The translations under genes and the position numbers were made by a program. DNA of 64,000 nucleotides, taken from positions 248,001 to 312,000 of the forward strand of contig OZ014424.1 in the NCBI GenBank assembly GCA_963965975.1. The letters are read 5' to 3'. The DNA is from Xestospongia bergquistia (taxonomy: Eukaryota; Porifera; Demospongiae; Haplosclerida; Petrosiidae). A model generated the notes under the pieces. It did no database searches and was not told where the DNA came from. It worked only from the letters and a program-made list of their open reading frames with translations. Of the stretch, positions 1-12,785 are shown one piece after another. Position 1 is the first letter of the stretch. The number at the start of each line of letters is the position of its first letter.

Positions 1-507
1 GGAAAATGTCTAAGCAGCTTGCAAAGAAAACCATACTTTAATATGAAATGGAATTAATAATGATATTTATTCAGCATTTATAACAATTTACATGCAGAAA
101 TTTTTTTATGAAGTTAGCTATATAGGTCTTTGCTAAGTAGAGTAATTGTTTGTGCTCAGAAATGTTATTAAAATCTGTAAAAAAAACCTAAAAAGATTCA
201 TTAATTTACATGTAAATTTACTAGTAAAACAAAGGACATTATATAAAGATTTTTAAACATGTAATATAACATTTTAGAGCAGTAATACTAATGTCACTTA
301 ACAAGGACCTATATAGCTAATTTTATTAAAATTCAAGTGATTTGGTAACGTGGACCAAATTCTTAATCTTTAATTCAGATCATGATAGTTTTTGATATTG
401 TAGGTAAAAATTGAAGTGACTATAAAATATTAATTCACAGAATACAAATCAATACATTTTAGTACAAAATGGTCATTGCTATATATGAATATATATTTTT
501 ACTATGT
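1..507. other. AT-rich 3' flank of metaxin gene
   Basis: No coding region is recognised here. The stretch is AT-rich and contains an imperfect inverted repeat, listed separately. It lies downstream of the metaxin stop codon and may include its 3' untranslated region. Confidence 0.5.
113..322. repeat. Imperfect palindrome, MITE-like
   Basis: The arm at about 113-139 (core GCTATATAGGTC) is the reverse complement of the arm at about 297-321 (core GACCTATATAGC). Weaker complementarity continues inward, for example GCTCAGAAATGTTAT on the left against GCTCTAAAATGTTAT read from the right arm. It has no coding capacity. The shape suggests a short non-autonomous DNA transposon, but I could not define the ends or a target-site duplication. 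Confidence 0.45.
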
Positions 508-1635
508 TTAACTGGACTTACTGGTTTTCATTTCTGGAAAGAGCAATCGTCTGATATTGTCACAATATTCAGATAAATTTCTCAATGAGTTTAACTTAAG
601 TTGTAATTGATTGTTGCCTGGCAACTGATATTGAGCAATTAATTCCAAGTACCCATATACAAGTGCATCCAATGAACTGGGACTAGAGATATTTGTCATA
701 GTAACAAACTAATAATTTAAAGAGTGGGTGGATACCTGGTACCAGAGAAAAAAGTTTCATTGTGTAATCTATCTGATAGTAAGTCTAAAGCTTCTTCTGC
801 CTGGTTTATTAACTGTAATATTAATTAATTAATTTAATTAATTAATAATAAATATAACTTACTTGTATTCCTCTTTGTTCTGGTGTGATATGTTCAGGCA
901 AACCAGTTTTCATAACTTGTTGAACTAGTCTATGTTGCCGAGATAGGATATACAGGGTGAGAGGGAAGGTCACCATTTTGCTGTGCCACTTTCGAGTGAC
1001 CTCAGTATAATTTTTACCATCAACCCAATGGATATATAGCTGATCAATAGAATAAAAATGGATGAATAGATGACTAACAAGATGAATGATCAATAAATGG
1101 ATGGATAGAATTAATGAATGGATTAATGAACAGATAGAAAAAAGAATATATTTACTAATGCTAATTTTAGACGATCTGTTAAAAAAGCTGAGTAAGCAGT
1201 AATTTCAGCTAATTGTTTCGGATCCAATTTTCCTTGATCACAGTCTAAACCCTACAATTCAAATGATATCAACCAAATAAACAAACACCTGTTTAATTCA
1301 CTTGTTTCTTTAATTGTCCAATAATAGCGTCAGCACCAGAAAATGGTGTACCATTAACTACAAGACTAGGAAAATTACCTACAAATGACATAAGTTAATT
1401 TTAATGTAGATTGTTTCATTTTAGACCTGTTGGAGACATCCAATGTTTGCATGTTGAGATGATCTGGACCGGACAGTTGTCTCCTAGCAATCGTAGATAT
1501 GTCTAGATAATGAGGTTATTATTAGGAGTGGATTTAATGCTTTTCTTTAGTACTTACTAGTACTTGAAGACATTCAGGATCAATTGAAGCAGTAAATAAA
1601 TCACCAGGATATACAGTGAGTTTAATGGAGGCCAT
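508..1635 (-). CDS. MTX1: Metaxin-1-like outer mitochondrial membrane protein
   Basis: Seven exons (1635-1558, 1502-1427, 1378-1302, 1251-1156, 1039-863, 812-736, 682-508) join in frame through GT-AG introns to give about 251 residues. Metaxin/GST-fold signatures are visible: YNP-type thioredoxin-like start, SPTGNFPSLVVNGTPFSGAD around residues 48-67, the conserved WVDGKNYTEVTRKWHSK block, and the C-terminal FFSGTSPSSLDALVYGYLEL plus LSEYCDNIRRLLFPE. Metaxins are part of the SAM-associated import machinery on the outer mitochondrial membrane and, in animals, mitochondrial transport adaptors. The protein stops soon after the GST-like domain, and I see no C-terminal membrane anchor as in longer metaxin-1 isoforms, so it could also be a metaxin-3-like form. 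The start at 1635 is the first ATG in frame with the GST-like beginning (MASIKLTVYPGDLF). Confidence 0.85.
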
Positions 1636-2191
1636 ATTAAGGGTTAAAAATTATAATTCTATTCTATTTTTAGTTCAATTTTTTGTTTAATTACAGTGAA
1701 ATTTTGTAACATTTAAGAGCAGTAACATTGTAACTAAATTTAGACACTTTATAAATTTTGTTCCTTGTTATGTCCACAATTGTAGGAAAAACATGAGTTC
1801 ATTCATTCTATTGTGATTGGATCTCATTGTTATATAAATTTCTAGTTAACTGGTTATAAAACTTTCCTTAAAACTTCAAAGAAGTTACATTATAGTTGTA
1901 CTGTATCATACAACATAATATTATATGAATGACTTAAAACAACACAGGGCAATGTCATAATGAAGTATACTTAGAGGAACATAACATATAATTTGACACT
2001 TAATACAAAAATATAATAATTTCTTTTAACATGACATTATTATATTTTAAGGAAGTACAAATAAAATATTGCACATGCTACACAAAACAATGAAATATAC
2101 ATGTACAAAAGTATACTCCATTTTAATTATTCCAGTGCTACTAACACACATTAATTGTAATAGGGAGGGAGATGAGGGATCTATCGACTGT
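1636..2191. other. Metaxin to FHOD spacer
   Basis: About 560 bases of AT-rich DNA lie between the metaxin start codon and the FHOD stop codon. The metaxin promoter and the FHOD 3' untranslated region must lie here. A short stretch near 1693-1735 resembles the inner arm of the palindrome at 113-322 (shared AACATTT.AGAGCAGTAA), so an old repeat copy may be present. Nothing coding is seen. Confidence 0.5.
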
Positions 2192-5100
2192 TCACTGTGG
2201 ATCATTACTGTTGTGTTCTTCATTCCAGGAACGATTGAATTTTTCTAGTAACTCTAATTCTTCAGGTTTACCTATAGTTCTACGAACTAAATAAAAAATA
2301 TATAATTTCATATTTCATTTCATTAAAACAATAATTACTTGTTTTCTTTTCTTCCCTGTGTTTACGTGGTGCTACCCTCCTCTTTCCAACTTGTCTCTTT
2401 TTTGTTTCTTTAACAACTTGGTCAGCAAGGACAGATATCAAATCAATCTCTGCTTGGACCTGTGTACGTTCCTTCTCCTTTTCCTCAGTAACCTCACCAT
2501 TTTCTCCCCCATCAAATGATGTAGCAGATACTCTAGCCTACATTAATAATAAAATGAAAGTAATAGAAAGAAGTGGACACTTACAATTAGTTTTCCTTTT
2601 GTTCTCAGACGTGCCTGCTCTTTCTTCTTTCTCTCAATTCTTTGTAATACTTTACCATATGTTGTACGATACTCCATAGAGAAATCACTGATCAGCTTAA
2701 AAAAATCGTCTATCTGTAATACAATGATCCATGTTAAAATTTATTTACTGATATAATCTCTCATCTGTCCATCCATCCAGTCATACCTTTGTTCTCTCTG
2801 CCTGTCCTTGATTCATTCCCATATAAAGCAATAGTTTTTGAAATCTAGTGTGAACTCTCTTATAAATGGTCTCCAACACTCGCAATCTCTCAGCAGCATC
2901 TGTTAAACTTTGAGCAGACTTCATTTTCTTTTCCATACTGGCAGCATCAGAGAATGTCTCCTGTCTAGCAATAGCACGAAGATGTCTCCAACTGATCGAC
3001 AAATCTGATGTCAACTTCTCTAAATTTTGAATCTGTTCATTCCAGTCAATCTAATTTAGAATTATTGATACAATTACTCATTACATTAGATTTTAAGATA
3101 AGACTTACTTTACCAGCTCGATGTGCACGAGTTAATTCAGAATGAAGATCAGAGGACTCAGGATAATGTTCAATGACCAGTTCAACTATATGTATTAAAA
3201 GTGGAGTCTTGTGTTGTGTATCTTTGACGTTAGTAACCCTTGACAAAAATTCTAGCTCAAATGCCTCAACAGGTTGTCCATTTAGGACATTACCAATTGA
3301 GAGAAGTGCTCCAATTACTTGTTTTAAGGTACTACTGTTTCGTACTTCCTCAATAGCACCTTTTAAGTCCATCAATGCATCAGCCATTTCCTCTTCAGAT
3401 GACTGGAAGGCATAGTTGAATTTCCATAAACTGAGACGAGCCTTAAGTTCTGGGATTGAGGCTAAAGTATAAAGGAAGTCTTCAGCTGGTCCTAATGGAA
3501 GATCTGGTCTCTCGGCATGTTTTTCTTGAATAAGAGTCCGCTCCTCATCAGTTGGCATCAAATTAAGTAGTTTCTATAGAAAGATGGATGAACAATGGGT
3601 GGATCAATGGATAGATGAATGAATGAATGGATACATAGATAACTGGCTAATAATATAAAATACCTCAATCATTTCTTTGTTAAAAAAGGACTGATCCATA
3701 TTGAGGATAGCAGTACGAATGTGACGTGCAGCTGGAAGTCGTTTAATCTCAATTTGAATATTATTTGCTCTCTGTTGTTTTAATACAGTCACAAACCTCT
3801 CCTTTTTAACGTCAGGTGACTCCTGATAAGAGGGGTTAAAATTAACAAGCTTTCTTGGAAATATTAACTCACAGTTTTCTTGTTTCGTTCTGCTTTTTGT
3901 GCAAACAGTTCCAGGAATTTATCCTGTGGTACATCGACTTTCTGTATGTCCTTCCAAAAGGAGCCATATCGATTTACTGATGTGGGAAGAAGATTTTGAC
4001 GACGCCATCTTAACTGTTTAATGTCACGTTTCTCGGTACCTAGTACATCAAAGTATTATGTTAAAGTGATATTACTTACAAATACTGAACTTACCGCCTT
4101 TTGAATTAAGTGCCATTGAGGGAGGTGGAGGAGGTCCCGGTATTCCCGGAGGAGGAGGAGGGGGAGGTGGAGCACCACCTGGAGGGGGTGGAATTCCTGG
4201 AGGAGGTGGAGGTGCGGGAATACCTCCAGGTGGTGGCGGAGGTGCAGGTACACCTCCGGTCATGGGGGGTCCAGCAGGTGCTGCAAAGATGTCTTGTTCA
4301 TCATCCCATGTAAGGTCAGTAAAGTCCATTCCATTCACAACAAGATCTCTCAATTTAATATCAGTAGGTGCATATGCCCACTCTAATTCTGGAAAGTACT
4401 CTTCAACTTCTTCTTCAACAACTTTAGCAGCTGGTGTAAGGTCCTCCAAGGGAGGAGGAGGGGGTTCCGGCTATGAAAAACATTTAGAGTAAATCAAAAA
4501 TTATTATATATAATCTTTTATGTAGTTATAATTTTACAACTGCACTTACCTCCTTCTTTGGAATTTTGTGTATTTCTGTCTTATGTTCCTCAATAACTGA
4601 TTCTTCATCATTCATTAGAGCCAGCATTTTTTTTGTTTTATTTGCTATGTTACTTGTAGTACCAACTCTTGGGCGATTTTGAGGGGAGACATCAGTTTGT
4701 ATGGGAGGGGGAGGGGTTACTGGTTGAACATGATTAGGGGTGGGGTCAGGTTCTTTATGTCTCCCATTTTCTGGAGACCTCATTGGCTTAGGAACAGATT
4801 CTTGATGTGGTGGAGAATCTGGCACGGGAGCGGGAACATGGTTATGTTCTTGAGTGATTTCTCTAGTTCTATTGGTTGTAATGGAAGGGCTATTTTTAGA
4901 CTTTGTCTCACTCTGAATCGAGGTGAGTTCTGCCTTTTGAGATGAAGGAAGTGTGGGCGAAGAAGGAGGAGATGATGACGACTTTGAACTTACAGGTTGA
5001 GGGCTCAGAGGATGACCAGCTATAGGACTAACAGAGGACCTTTGCTGTAATGGCGTTGGGCTTTTACTTTCAGAGCTCTCGTCAGAGTCTAAAAACCGAG

Positions 5101-8100
5101 ACCTTCGTCTGTAGAATACCCCTAATGCTCTGTCACCTGTCATTGTGGGTCTGTTGGAGCCAGTTTTTTTCTTTCGTAATACCACAGTATCAGTGACTCT
5201 GTCTCGTCTTTCTGATTCTTCATTGTATCTATTTCTTTGCTTATAAGACATATCTTCTCTTTCGTCATTGGTCTCCCGTCTTGGTGACAGATCTCTCTCT
5301 CTATCATCTATGTTGTTGGTTCTATAGTTGTCCCAGTCCTTCCATTTGTATTTTTTGTCTTCATTTTCATTTTCCTTCTCTCTGTCTCGTCTTCTTGCCT
5401 CTCTCTCTTCTTTTTCTCGCTGTCGTTGTGCTTCTCTCTCCTCTCTTTCTTGTTGTTCTGCTTCTCTTTCTCGTTCTCGTTCTGCTTCTCTTTCTCGCTT
5501 GCGTTCTTCTTCTCTTTCTCTTTCCCGTTGTCTTTCTTTTTCTCTTTCCTCACGTTCACGCTGTCGCTCTTGTCGTTTTCGTTCCCATTCTTCTCTTTCC
5601 CTGTCCTCCTCTCTTTCACGTTCCTGCTTTGATTTAGATGTACTATAGTAATTAACATTAGCGTCTGATTGCCGAGTTCTTTTAGTACGATCAATACCTG
5701 GGGAAATTTGATTCTTAGTCTCTGAAATATCATATCCTTTTGACTTATTTTGTGATGAGCTTGACGGTTCTCGGTCAGGACTTTTAGTAGGAGGTTCAGG
5801 AGTCTTAACATCAGCAGGTGTGGGTGTACGAGAGGGCTCAGGACTGGAACTGGAAGTTGGACTTTTAGACTTTCCATAAGACAAACCAAACCCACCAAAT
5901 CCACCATATTTTGGTTGCTTTTTATCTTCAACTGGTTTTGTGTATCTTGATGAAAGCTTTGTGTCATTTCTAGATTCATCTTTACTGGTACTGCGAGATA
6001 ATTCATCTGAACTAGAACTATGAGTGCTACTATTTAAATCTTTTTCTTTGTCTCTTGGAGGTTCTGGACTTTTGGAAGACATTGGTTCTGGACTCTTGGT
6101 AGAAGTAAATAGATATTTTGATTCCGCACTCTTGTTTGAAGAGGGTGAAGACTTTGTCACATCAGGGATTGGACTTGGAGATTTTGGTTTACTACCATAT
6201 GAAACACCAAAACCAGCAAAGCCCCCATATTTTGGTTGAGCTTTTTCTTGTTTGTTAATAGATGCAGGAGATGAGATTTTACGAGGTAATGTCTTTGATG
6301 TGGGAGAAGTGACTTTTGAATTATCAGTCTTTGATGGTGTGTCGGCAGAAAACTTCCCCAAATCTTTCTGTCTTCTACGATCTCTCTCTTCTTTTTCTTT
6401 CTCCCATTCTAACCTTCTTTTTTCACGTTCTTTCTCCCTTTCCTCTCTTTCCCGCTCTCTTTCCTGACGTTCTCTTTCCCTCTCTTTCTCTCTCTCCTGA
6501 CGCTCCTTTTCTCTTTCCTTCTCTCGCTCTTCCCTTTGACGCTCTCGTTCTCTTTCTCGGTCTCTAAAAGAGAGAGTTGGTGAAGTTTCGGGTTGTTTAT
6601 TATAACGAGAAGTGGGTGTGTTTTTATTTTTCTCTTGTACAGCTGAAACAATACAAATTTCTCTCAAAAAATATTAAAGATTCTACTTACCAGTTCCCTG
6701 TGACTGAACTAACTCAGCACTGGACGATCGATACATGGACACACCTTTTGTTTTATCAGGTGTAGTGAGAAGAGGGCTAGGGGATAACCCTTTTGTACCT
6801 TTAATTAAGACAACCAGAGTGGTCAAAAGCCCACAGTAATGAAGGTTATGTAATATATGCATAATATTTTAAATGTACTCATTTGTTTTACCACACACTA
6901 ATTGCTGTTTGTTATTAAAACAATTATAACTATAATTTATACCAGTTTTTACTACCTTTTACTCACATTCCATTGACCATACATATAATACCTAATAGTT
7001 ACACACATACCAATTGACTAAACTTAACTATAAACAAGATTGTACTACATTCATAAAATACCAACCACTACTTCAATGAAAACTGATCATTTATTTTACT
7101 CTAACAATCTATACATGTAACATTATAGTCTGTGTCTATCATATACTGGAATGATATGATGTATATCATCAAATAAAAATTTGCACTTATAGAGGTTCTA
7201 TATAGTTGTAACTTACCAGTGGTAGTAGTATTCTCTCCTATAAAACAATAAAGGTAAGTACATGTTATACAGGTAAAATATGTATCCTTACCTTTCTTTG
7301 TAGTGTCTTTTTTACCACTAGGAGGTTTATCAGCAGTAAATTTAGGACTAGCAGGAGTTTGTACCTGTGAACCTACATCACTAGTTGTAGATGACTTCTT
7401 ATCGCTATTGTGGTAATAAATACACAAGATATAAGATAAAAGATACTGACCTAGAAGGTGTCTCAAGATTTGTTGTAGATGAAGCACTAGGAGTTGGAGA
7501 TGCAGAAGAAGTGTTTGTTCCAAGAGAAGCCTGACTTCGACTACGTCTCATTTTACGAGGAGTACTAACATATGCAAAGTATTAAAATACATATTAACAT
7601 GTAAATATTGTACCCAGTATCTGAGTCTTGATATTGTACTGTATAAAACTGTTTGACTGAGTCCTATAAAAATATGATAATATTAAAACTTTTAAATGTT
7701 CTGTTAATTTACATACTTCGTATGATTTAAACTCTTTCAATAAATTCTTGTTCTTATCACGTCTTTGATGATACTAAGAGAGCAGATCATTTAATTATAA
7801 GATTACTATGTACTTACTCCCATAATCTTCTCCATTTGTTGTTCCTCTAATGAGTCAACAATATCATAATAATTGTCCATGTCATTGAGATTAGCTAATG
7901 TCTATGAGAATATAAAGTATGTATATATAAATATATATAAGAGGATTAAAGTAACTATGTAACCAGTAAACAATACAGGCTATAGTTGACATGTATACAT
8001 ATATATATATATACTAGTATTAAGAAGGATTTAACTTAGAAGTAACATAGTCTTAAAGTTTAATGTGTCTTTCTATATATATAGTTATAAATATAAAACT

Positions 8101-11100
8101 GACTCTGTTAATTAGTGTCATTGTTTTTGTTTGAATTTCAGGATCTTGAACTGATTTTTCATCAATAAGTGTTATAAAAAGAGACCAAGGTGTTAGACCT
8201 ACATCAAAAATAGCCAATCAAAATTTGCTTTGTCACTGGTTAGTGTGTATACCTTTGTCATCAGAATATAGATCAACAGCTTCTTTTAAAAGTTGAGCTG
8301 TGTTGAAGCCACTAGCTGAGTCGGGTGACCCAATCCGCTGAGGAGAGTCACGCCCACTTCTTATACCAGTCCCATTTCCTCCTTCATTTCCAGCGTCAGT
8401 GTAATTTACGAATAAAATTAATGTGTCTAGTACTGTTTTGACCACCATTTTGAACTTAAAGAGGAAGAGAGAGTAAGTAGGTATGTATGTGGGATAAAAA
8501 GGGACATGAGAAGAAACAGAAGAAGACAAGATGATAACAAATAAGGGAGAGGATAGAGACAATAACATGTTGCATAACAATTAGTTTACACAACATTATA
8601 ATAATATTCATGAACTCTTATAAAAGACAAGTCATGAATATTATTAAATGTATTGTAGGGTACATGACACTAACCTTTGATGTGGTCAGTTGATATAACC
8701 ACTGAATCATTTCGTTACAACGAATTAAGCCATGCATTCCATCAACATAGACCACAATCTCACCAACAGCTAGAATAATAAAGAAAAAAAAAGAAAAAAA
8801 AGAGAGATATAGTTATTATTGAGTTATTGTATTATGTCGTTAGAATCATTACTCCTATTCACTATGATTATACTAACCTTTTAGAATATATTGTTGAAAA
8901 GTTGCGTCAGCATCTCTTGCAACTGAGACCAGAGCATTTAATCCTTGATTGGATACAAATTCCAGCACCAAGTCAGCATCATCCTAATGCAGTATTATAG
9001 TGTAGTAACTATATGACTAGTGACAACAGACACAGTCTACTAACTACTAATAAATTAAATTATCATGATAATATATGGTTAAATTTGAAAGTGATGTTGA
9101 ATCATGATCATTAACACTTTGGAAGCCTTCCAGGTTTCTTCTTACTCTGCCTACATCTTTTGACTAAACTTGGCAACTATTTCAATCACACTTATATAAT
9201 TACTATAGTGTTCTAACATATCTATAGCCACTACATTAAGTTTTAATGATCATTGTATATTTAGATCCTTCTATGTACAAGGCGAGGTCTTAAGAGATTA
9301 TATATACAGTACTGGATGTATTGATAGATGAATAGATGAAAGAAAAAAACAATGAATGGGGAGACTAACAAACCTGGAACATTCTTTTTAAAGAGAACAA
9401 TGCTTGACGAAGTTTGTTTTTCTCTTCATTCAATAAAGTTTCTGTAAACATAAGAAGAGAGAGAATAGTTAGAGATAATAAACAATAAAACAAGACAATT
9501 AAAATCTCATTTATTATAATTATATAAGTCATTTGAGACTTAAAATAAATGTCATAGAAATGATTGTTATATAATTAGGTACAGACAACTGTCTGTATAT
9601 CTATGGGAGTTTTGTTTGTGTGTGTCTAATTGAGTAAAATAGTCTATTGAGTTCACTTAATAAGTCATTTAGTAACATGGACTAGGAAACATAGTGTTTA
9701 TGAACAGGAAGTGATTATCAAGCTAGTAGGAAGTACTTTACATTAACTTACCAACTATTGTATGTATCCTGACTGATAATTTATTTCTTAAAAAAATTAC
9801 TGCACCTCTATTAAAAAAAAAAAGTAGTTACTATATTGGAATGTAAATAACTTTATATTCTCTATTTATAGTATATTATATAAAAATTATATTTATGATA
9901 GAAATACAGGAAATAACTGTGGATGACTATCAAAACCAATTGTTAACAAATAAAATACATGATCCATAGACATGTATATATATGTACATGGAACAAATTA
10001 CGGAACACATGTATATGTACTCCTACAACACATTATTAACTTAATACAATAACATAGCAACCGTTACTATGACAAAGAGTTGACATTAAGGTGAAGAATG
10101 TTCAGAGATAATGCAGCATTAATTTTATTAGATTAGTAAAAACGATAATAATAGTTCTTGATGTATATCCTATAATGTTTTACTTTAAATGAAGTCAAAC
10201 TAATGCCATATTGTATATGACAAAGAGCTATTTAGTTATTTAATTACTTATAATAACAGCTACATACCATGTGGTCAGCGCTAGCTACTCATTTACAAAT
10301 GACAATATAATTTAATCTATAAGTAAATGCCACCTCAACTAGAGAACATTTAGATTCAATTTATCTTCGTACTAACATTATTCATTACTATTGGGGACTA
10401 CTATGATGACATATATCATGTACTAACTTCCTGTATAATACAGGTGTTATCCCTTGATAATAAGTTATTCCATTCAATATGATATATGATCAAAGTCATT
10501 AAGAGACTATTTCAGGTTTCTGTATGTGTGGTTGTTTACTAGTTATAATAATTAGTTTGTTTATCTTTTAATTTCAAATTTACTTGTCAAAGGAAAGATT
10601 ATAATCTCGCATCACTTCTTCCATATCGGATTCCAAGTTCAAATATCTGGACTCCTTATCTTTTGCACAATAATAAACCAAGGTGGCATCATCAGTCTGT
10701 GTGTGTGTGTGGGTGTGTGTAATGTGTGTGTGTGTGTAATGTGAATGTGTGCGTTTGCATGAGAAAGAGAGCAAATAATTTATTAATCAACTCAGAAGAC
10801 AAACATATATATCATTAAATTACATGTCCAATTAAATACATACCAATCATATCACTTAATACCACAATACACAGACACACACACACTAACATAATAGACA
10901 ATAAGTATTGTTAGTGAGTGCCAAATGTATTTTGTAGACTTCTCATGGCAAACATTAGGTCACTATGTGACCAGATAATGAGTCCAACTGAAAACATAGT
11001 AACTTAATTAATGTTACAACTATGATATGTCTATGTACACACAGTCAACCTATTGAAGTGACCATACATAGTTAACTTCATCAATGACAATTTGAAATAT

Positions 11101-12523
11101 GGTGAGACTCAATTAATAGTATAGCCAATAGTCTTATCACACTGAAAATGTAACCATGGTGATACCATCTGTTTGAAGGATACCCAGTCTTAAGACATAT
11201 TGGTGATAATTATACAAACTTCTTATACAAGTGTGAATGATTTCAGGAAATGTATTTCATGCCATCTGATCAATAACTGTGTCTACTAACTACAATTTTA
11301 ACATTCTCTTACAAGAGGACTTGTGTTCACTTTAGACCACAATGAATTAATTTTAATAATTTCTTCCAAATTAATCATTTATTTAGCGAATTAATATAAA
11401 GTGTCCCTAATAAATTAACAAATTAATAACATATTTACTTCATGTAATGACAACATGTAACATTAGATAATCAATATTATCATATTGATCAGTATAGTTA
11501 TCGCTTTTACAAACAAACTAGTCATAATTCATTACAGTGTCACTAGATTGTTAGATGAAGTGTAAAATCAACAGATAGATACATGATATGTCAATACTAG
11601 CTATACACACTTCATACCACAAACAAGAAAACTGTTTATAGGAGAAGCTATTAAGTAGCGAAAATTGTAATGTAATCTGTCATTAGGAGGATCTTATAAG
11701 AGCTAGTATTGAACAACTAAAACAATCAATAACGTGTTTATAAGATGTATAAAACAAACAAAACGAGTGTATAATTATTATATTATTATTAAATATCTAA
11801 GCTCTTTCCAGTATTCTGGATCTGTTAAATGGGTTCCCTAAAAAACTCAAAAGTGAACATCACAAGAAATGATCAACCACAAATACAATAATCCATGGAA
11901 AATATGACTTTATAAGGAAGTTAGTGAATACTCACTACAAATAGAACACCTGGACTGTATAAGATATACATACTATAGAATATCACTAAAATAACAATAT
12001 GGACCTCTATACAAATATACTACCAGTATAGGAATTAATATCACGATGTCATTAAATAATTTTTAGTAGCATACAATTTCTCTCTCTCTCTCTCTCTCTT
12101 TTGAAGAGGCAGCCATTGATGCTTGAGTGGTTGCAATGTTTTGAAGTTAGCATTGCAGACTAATATGTTGTGAACAAGACACACATTGTTAAGTGAAAGT
12201 TTTCTATTACAAATCAAGCATTTGTTAACACATATCAATACTATAGTCAATAGCTATGGATATCTGACAGTCTCACTTACAAAACAGCTGCAAATTTAAT
12301 AGTCACCTTTGAGTGACACAGTTTGTATATATAATCTTACTTTATTGGGAGCCTTTAATGCTTTCTTTAATCCAGCTATTTGATCACACAGTGGTATGCC
12401 AGCTACGAAACTGTACTTGATTGGTGGAGAAGGCTCTGCATGTTTGATAGTGGCTAATACGTTGAACGGATCACTATCATCAATGTACTGAACTGGTACA
12501 TCAAACGAATCAAAGTCGCTCAT
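2192..12523 (-). CDS. FHOD: FHOD-type formin (FH3/DID, FH1, FH2)
   Basis: A multi-exon formin. The first exon (12523-12341) gives MSDFDSFDVPVQYIDDSDPF, matching the FHOD GTPase-binding start. Exons near 10.7, 9.8, 9.4, 8.95, 8.75, 8.45, 8.2 and 7.9 kb encode the rest of the FH3/DID region (for example RNKLSVRIHTIV and VYVDGMHGLIRCNEMIQWLY). A huge exon at about 6650-4550 encodes a low-complexity arm. The FHOD-specific VNGMDFTDLTWDDEQDI precedes a proline-rich FH1 (about 4330-4110), then FH2 (about 4035-2600) with LLSIGNVLNGQ. The last exon ends at TGA 2192. FHOD formins nucleate and bundle actin filaments downstream of Rho/ROCK. Intron-exon limits are approximate for the middle of the gene, and the total protein length is not determined. 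It is head to head with DPH2, the ATGs being 262 bases apart. Confidence 0.88.
4526..6667 (-). other. Giant charged exon of FHOD with repeated KYGGF motif
   Basis: This single open stretch of about 700 codons inside the formin gene encodes two long Arg/Glu heptad-free tracts (near 6560-6370 and 5640-5360) that may form single alpha helices. Ser/Pro-rich linkers lie between and after them. A motif reading KYGGFAGFGVSYG (near 6230-6190) recurs as KYGGFGGFGLSYG (near 5915-5880), each followed by KSPSP/KSPTS. Human FHOD proteins have a disordered linker here, but I do not know this repeated motif from them. The opposite strand also reads open because the tract is compositionally biased; those antisense frames are not genes. 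Confidence 0.75.
8000..12290. other. Long introns of the FHOD 5' half
   Basis: Between the small FH3 exons lie introns from several hundred bases up to about 1.5 kb, unusual in this otherwise compact window. They are AT-rich, with a TG-rich simple repeat at about 10696-10750 and a CT repeat at about 12079-12100. I see no convincing transposon coding sequence or RNA gene in them. Confidence 0.5.
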
Positions 12524-12785
12524 TTTGAGAGATATCTCGACCAATTCGTAGTTAAAAAGACCTCTATTGCAATAAAGAACAGTTGTCTATCTTGCAGACT
12601 AAAGTAATATGGTCAGTTGAGCACTAAAGACACAATATAAACTGATACTGCACAAATGCTGACTTACATAACTAGTTACTATGTGGGCGGATCTGAAAAT
12701 ATATACCGTAATTATTTCGGCTCAACTTATTAATACGTATTACATGTTTGGAACTTTTAAAATTTAAATACCCACGTGGAAGGTA
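12524..12785. promoter_or_regulatory. Shared FHOD/DPH2 head-to-head promoter interval
   Basis: The minus-strand FHOD start codon and the plus-strand DPH2 start codon face away from each other across 262 bases. Both promoters must fit here unless untranslated exons lie inside the neighbouring genes. No TATA box or initiator was assigned with confidence. Confidence 0.5.

Noticed and set aside
4110-4313. Glu/Val-rich plus-strand frame and other frames over the proline-rich region
   Set aside because: Frame shadows of the FH1 polyproline codons on the minus strand.
5281-5648. Plus-strand open frames over the FHOD charged exon
   Set aside because: They are antisense shadows of the Arg/Glu-rich tract, Ser/Leu/Phe-rich low complexity with no homology, while the minus strand fits a formin.
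8600-12290. Possible separate gene inside the FHOD 5' introns
   Set aside because: Small open pieces in this stretch that have recognisable content (near 8.75, 9.4, 9.8 and 10.7 kb) fit the FHOD FH3 domain; no other gene was found.
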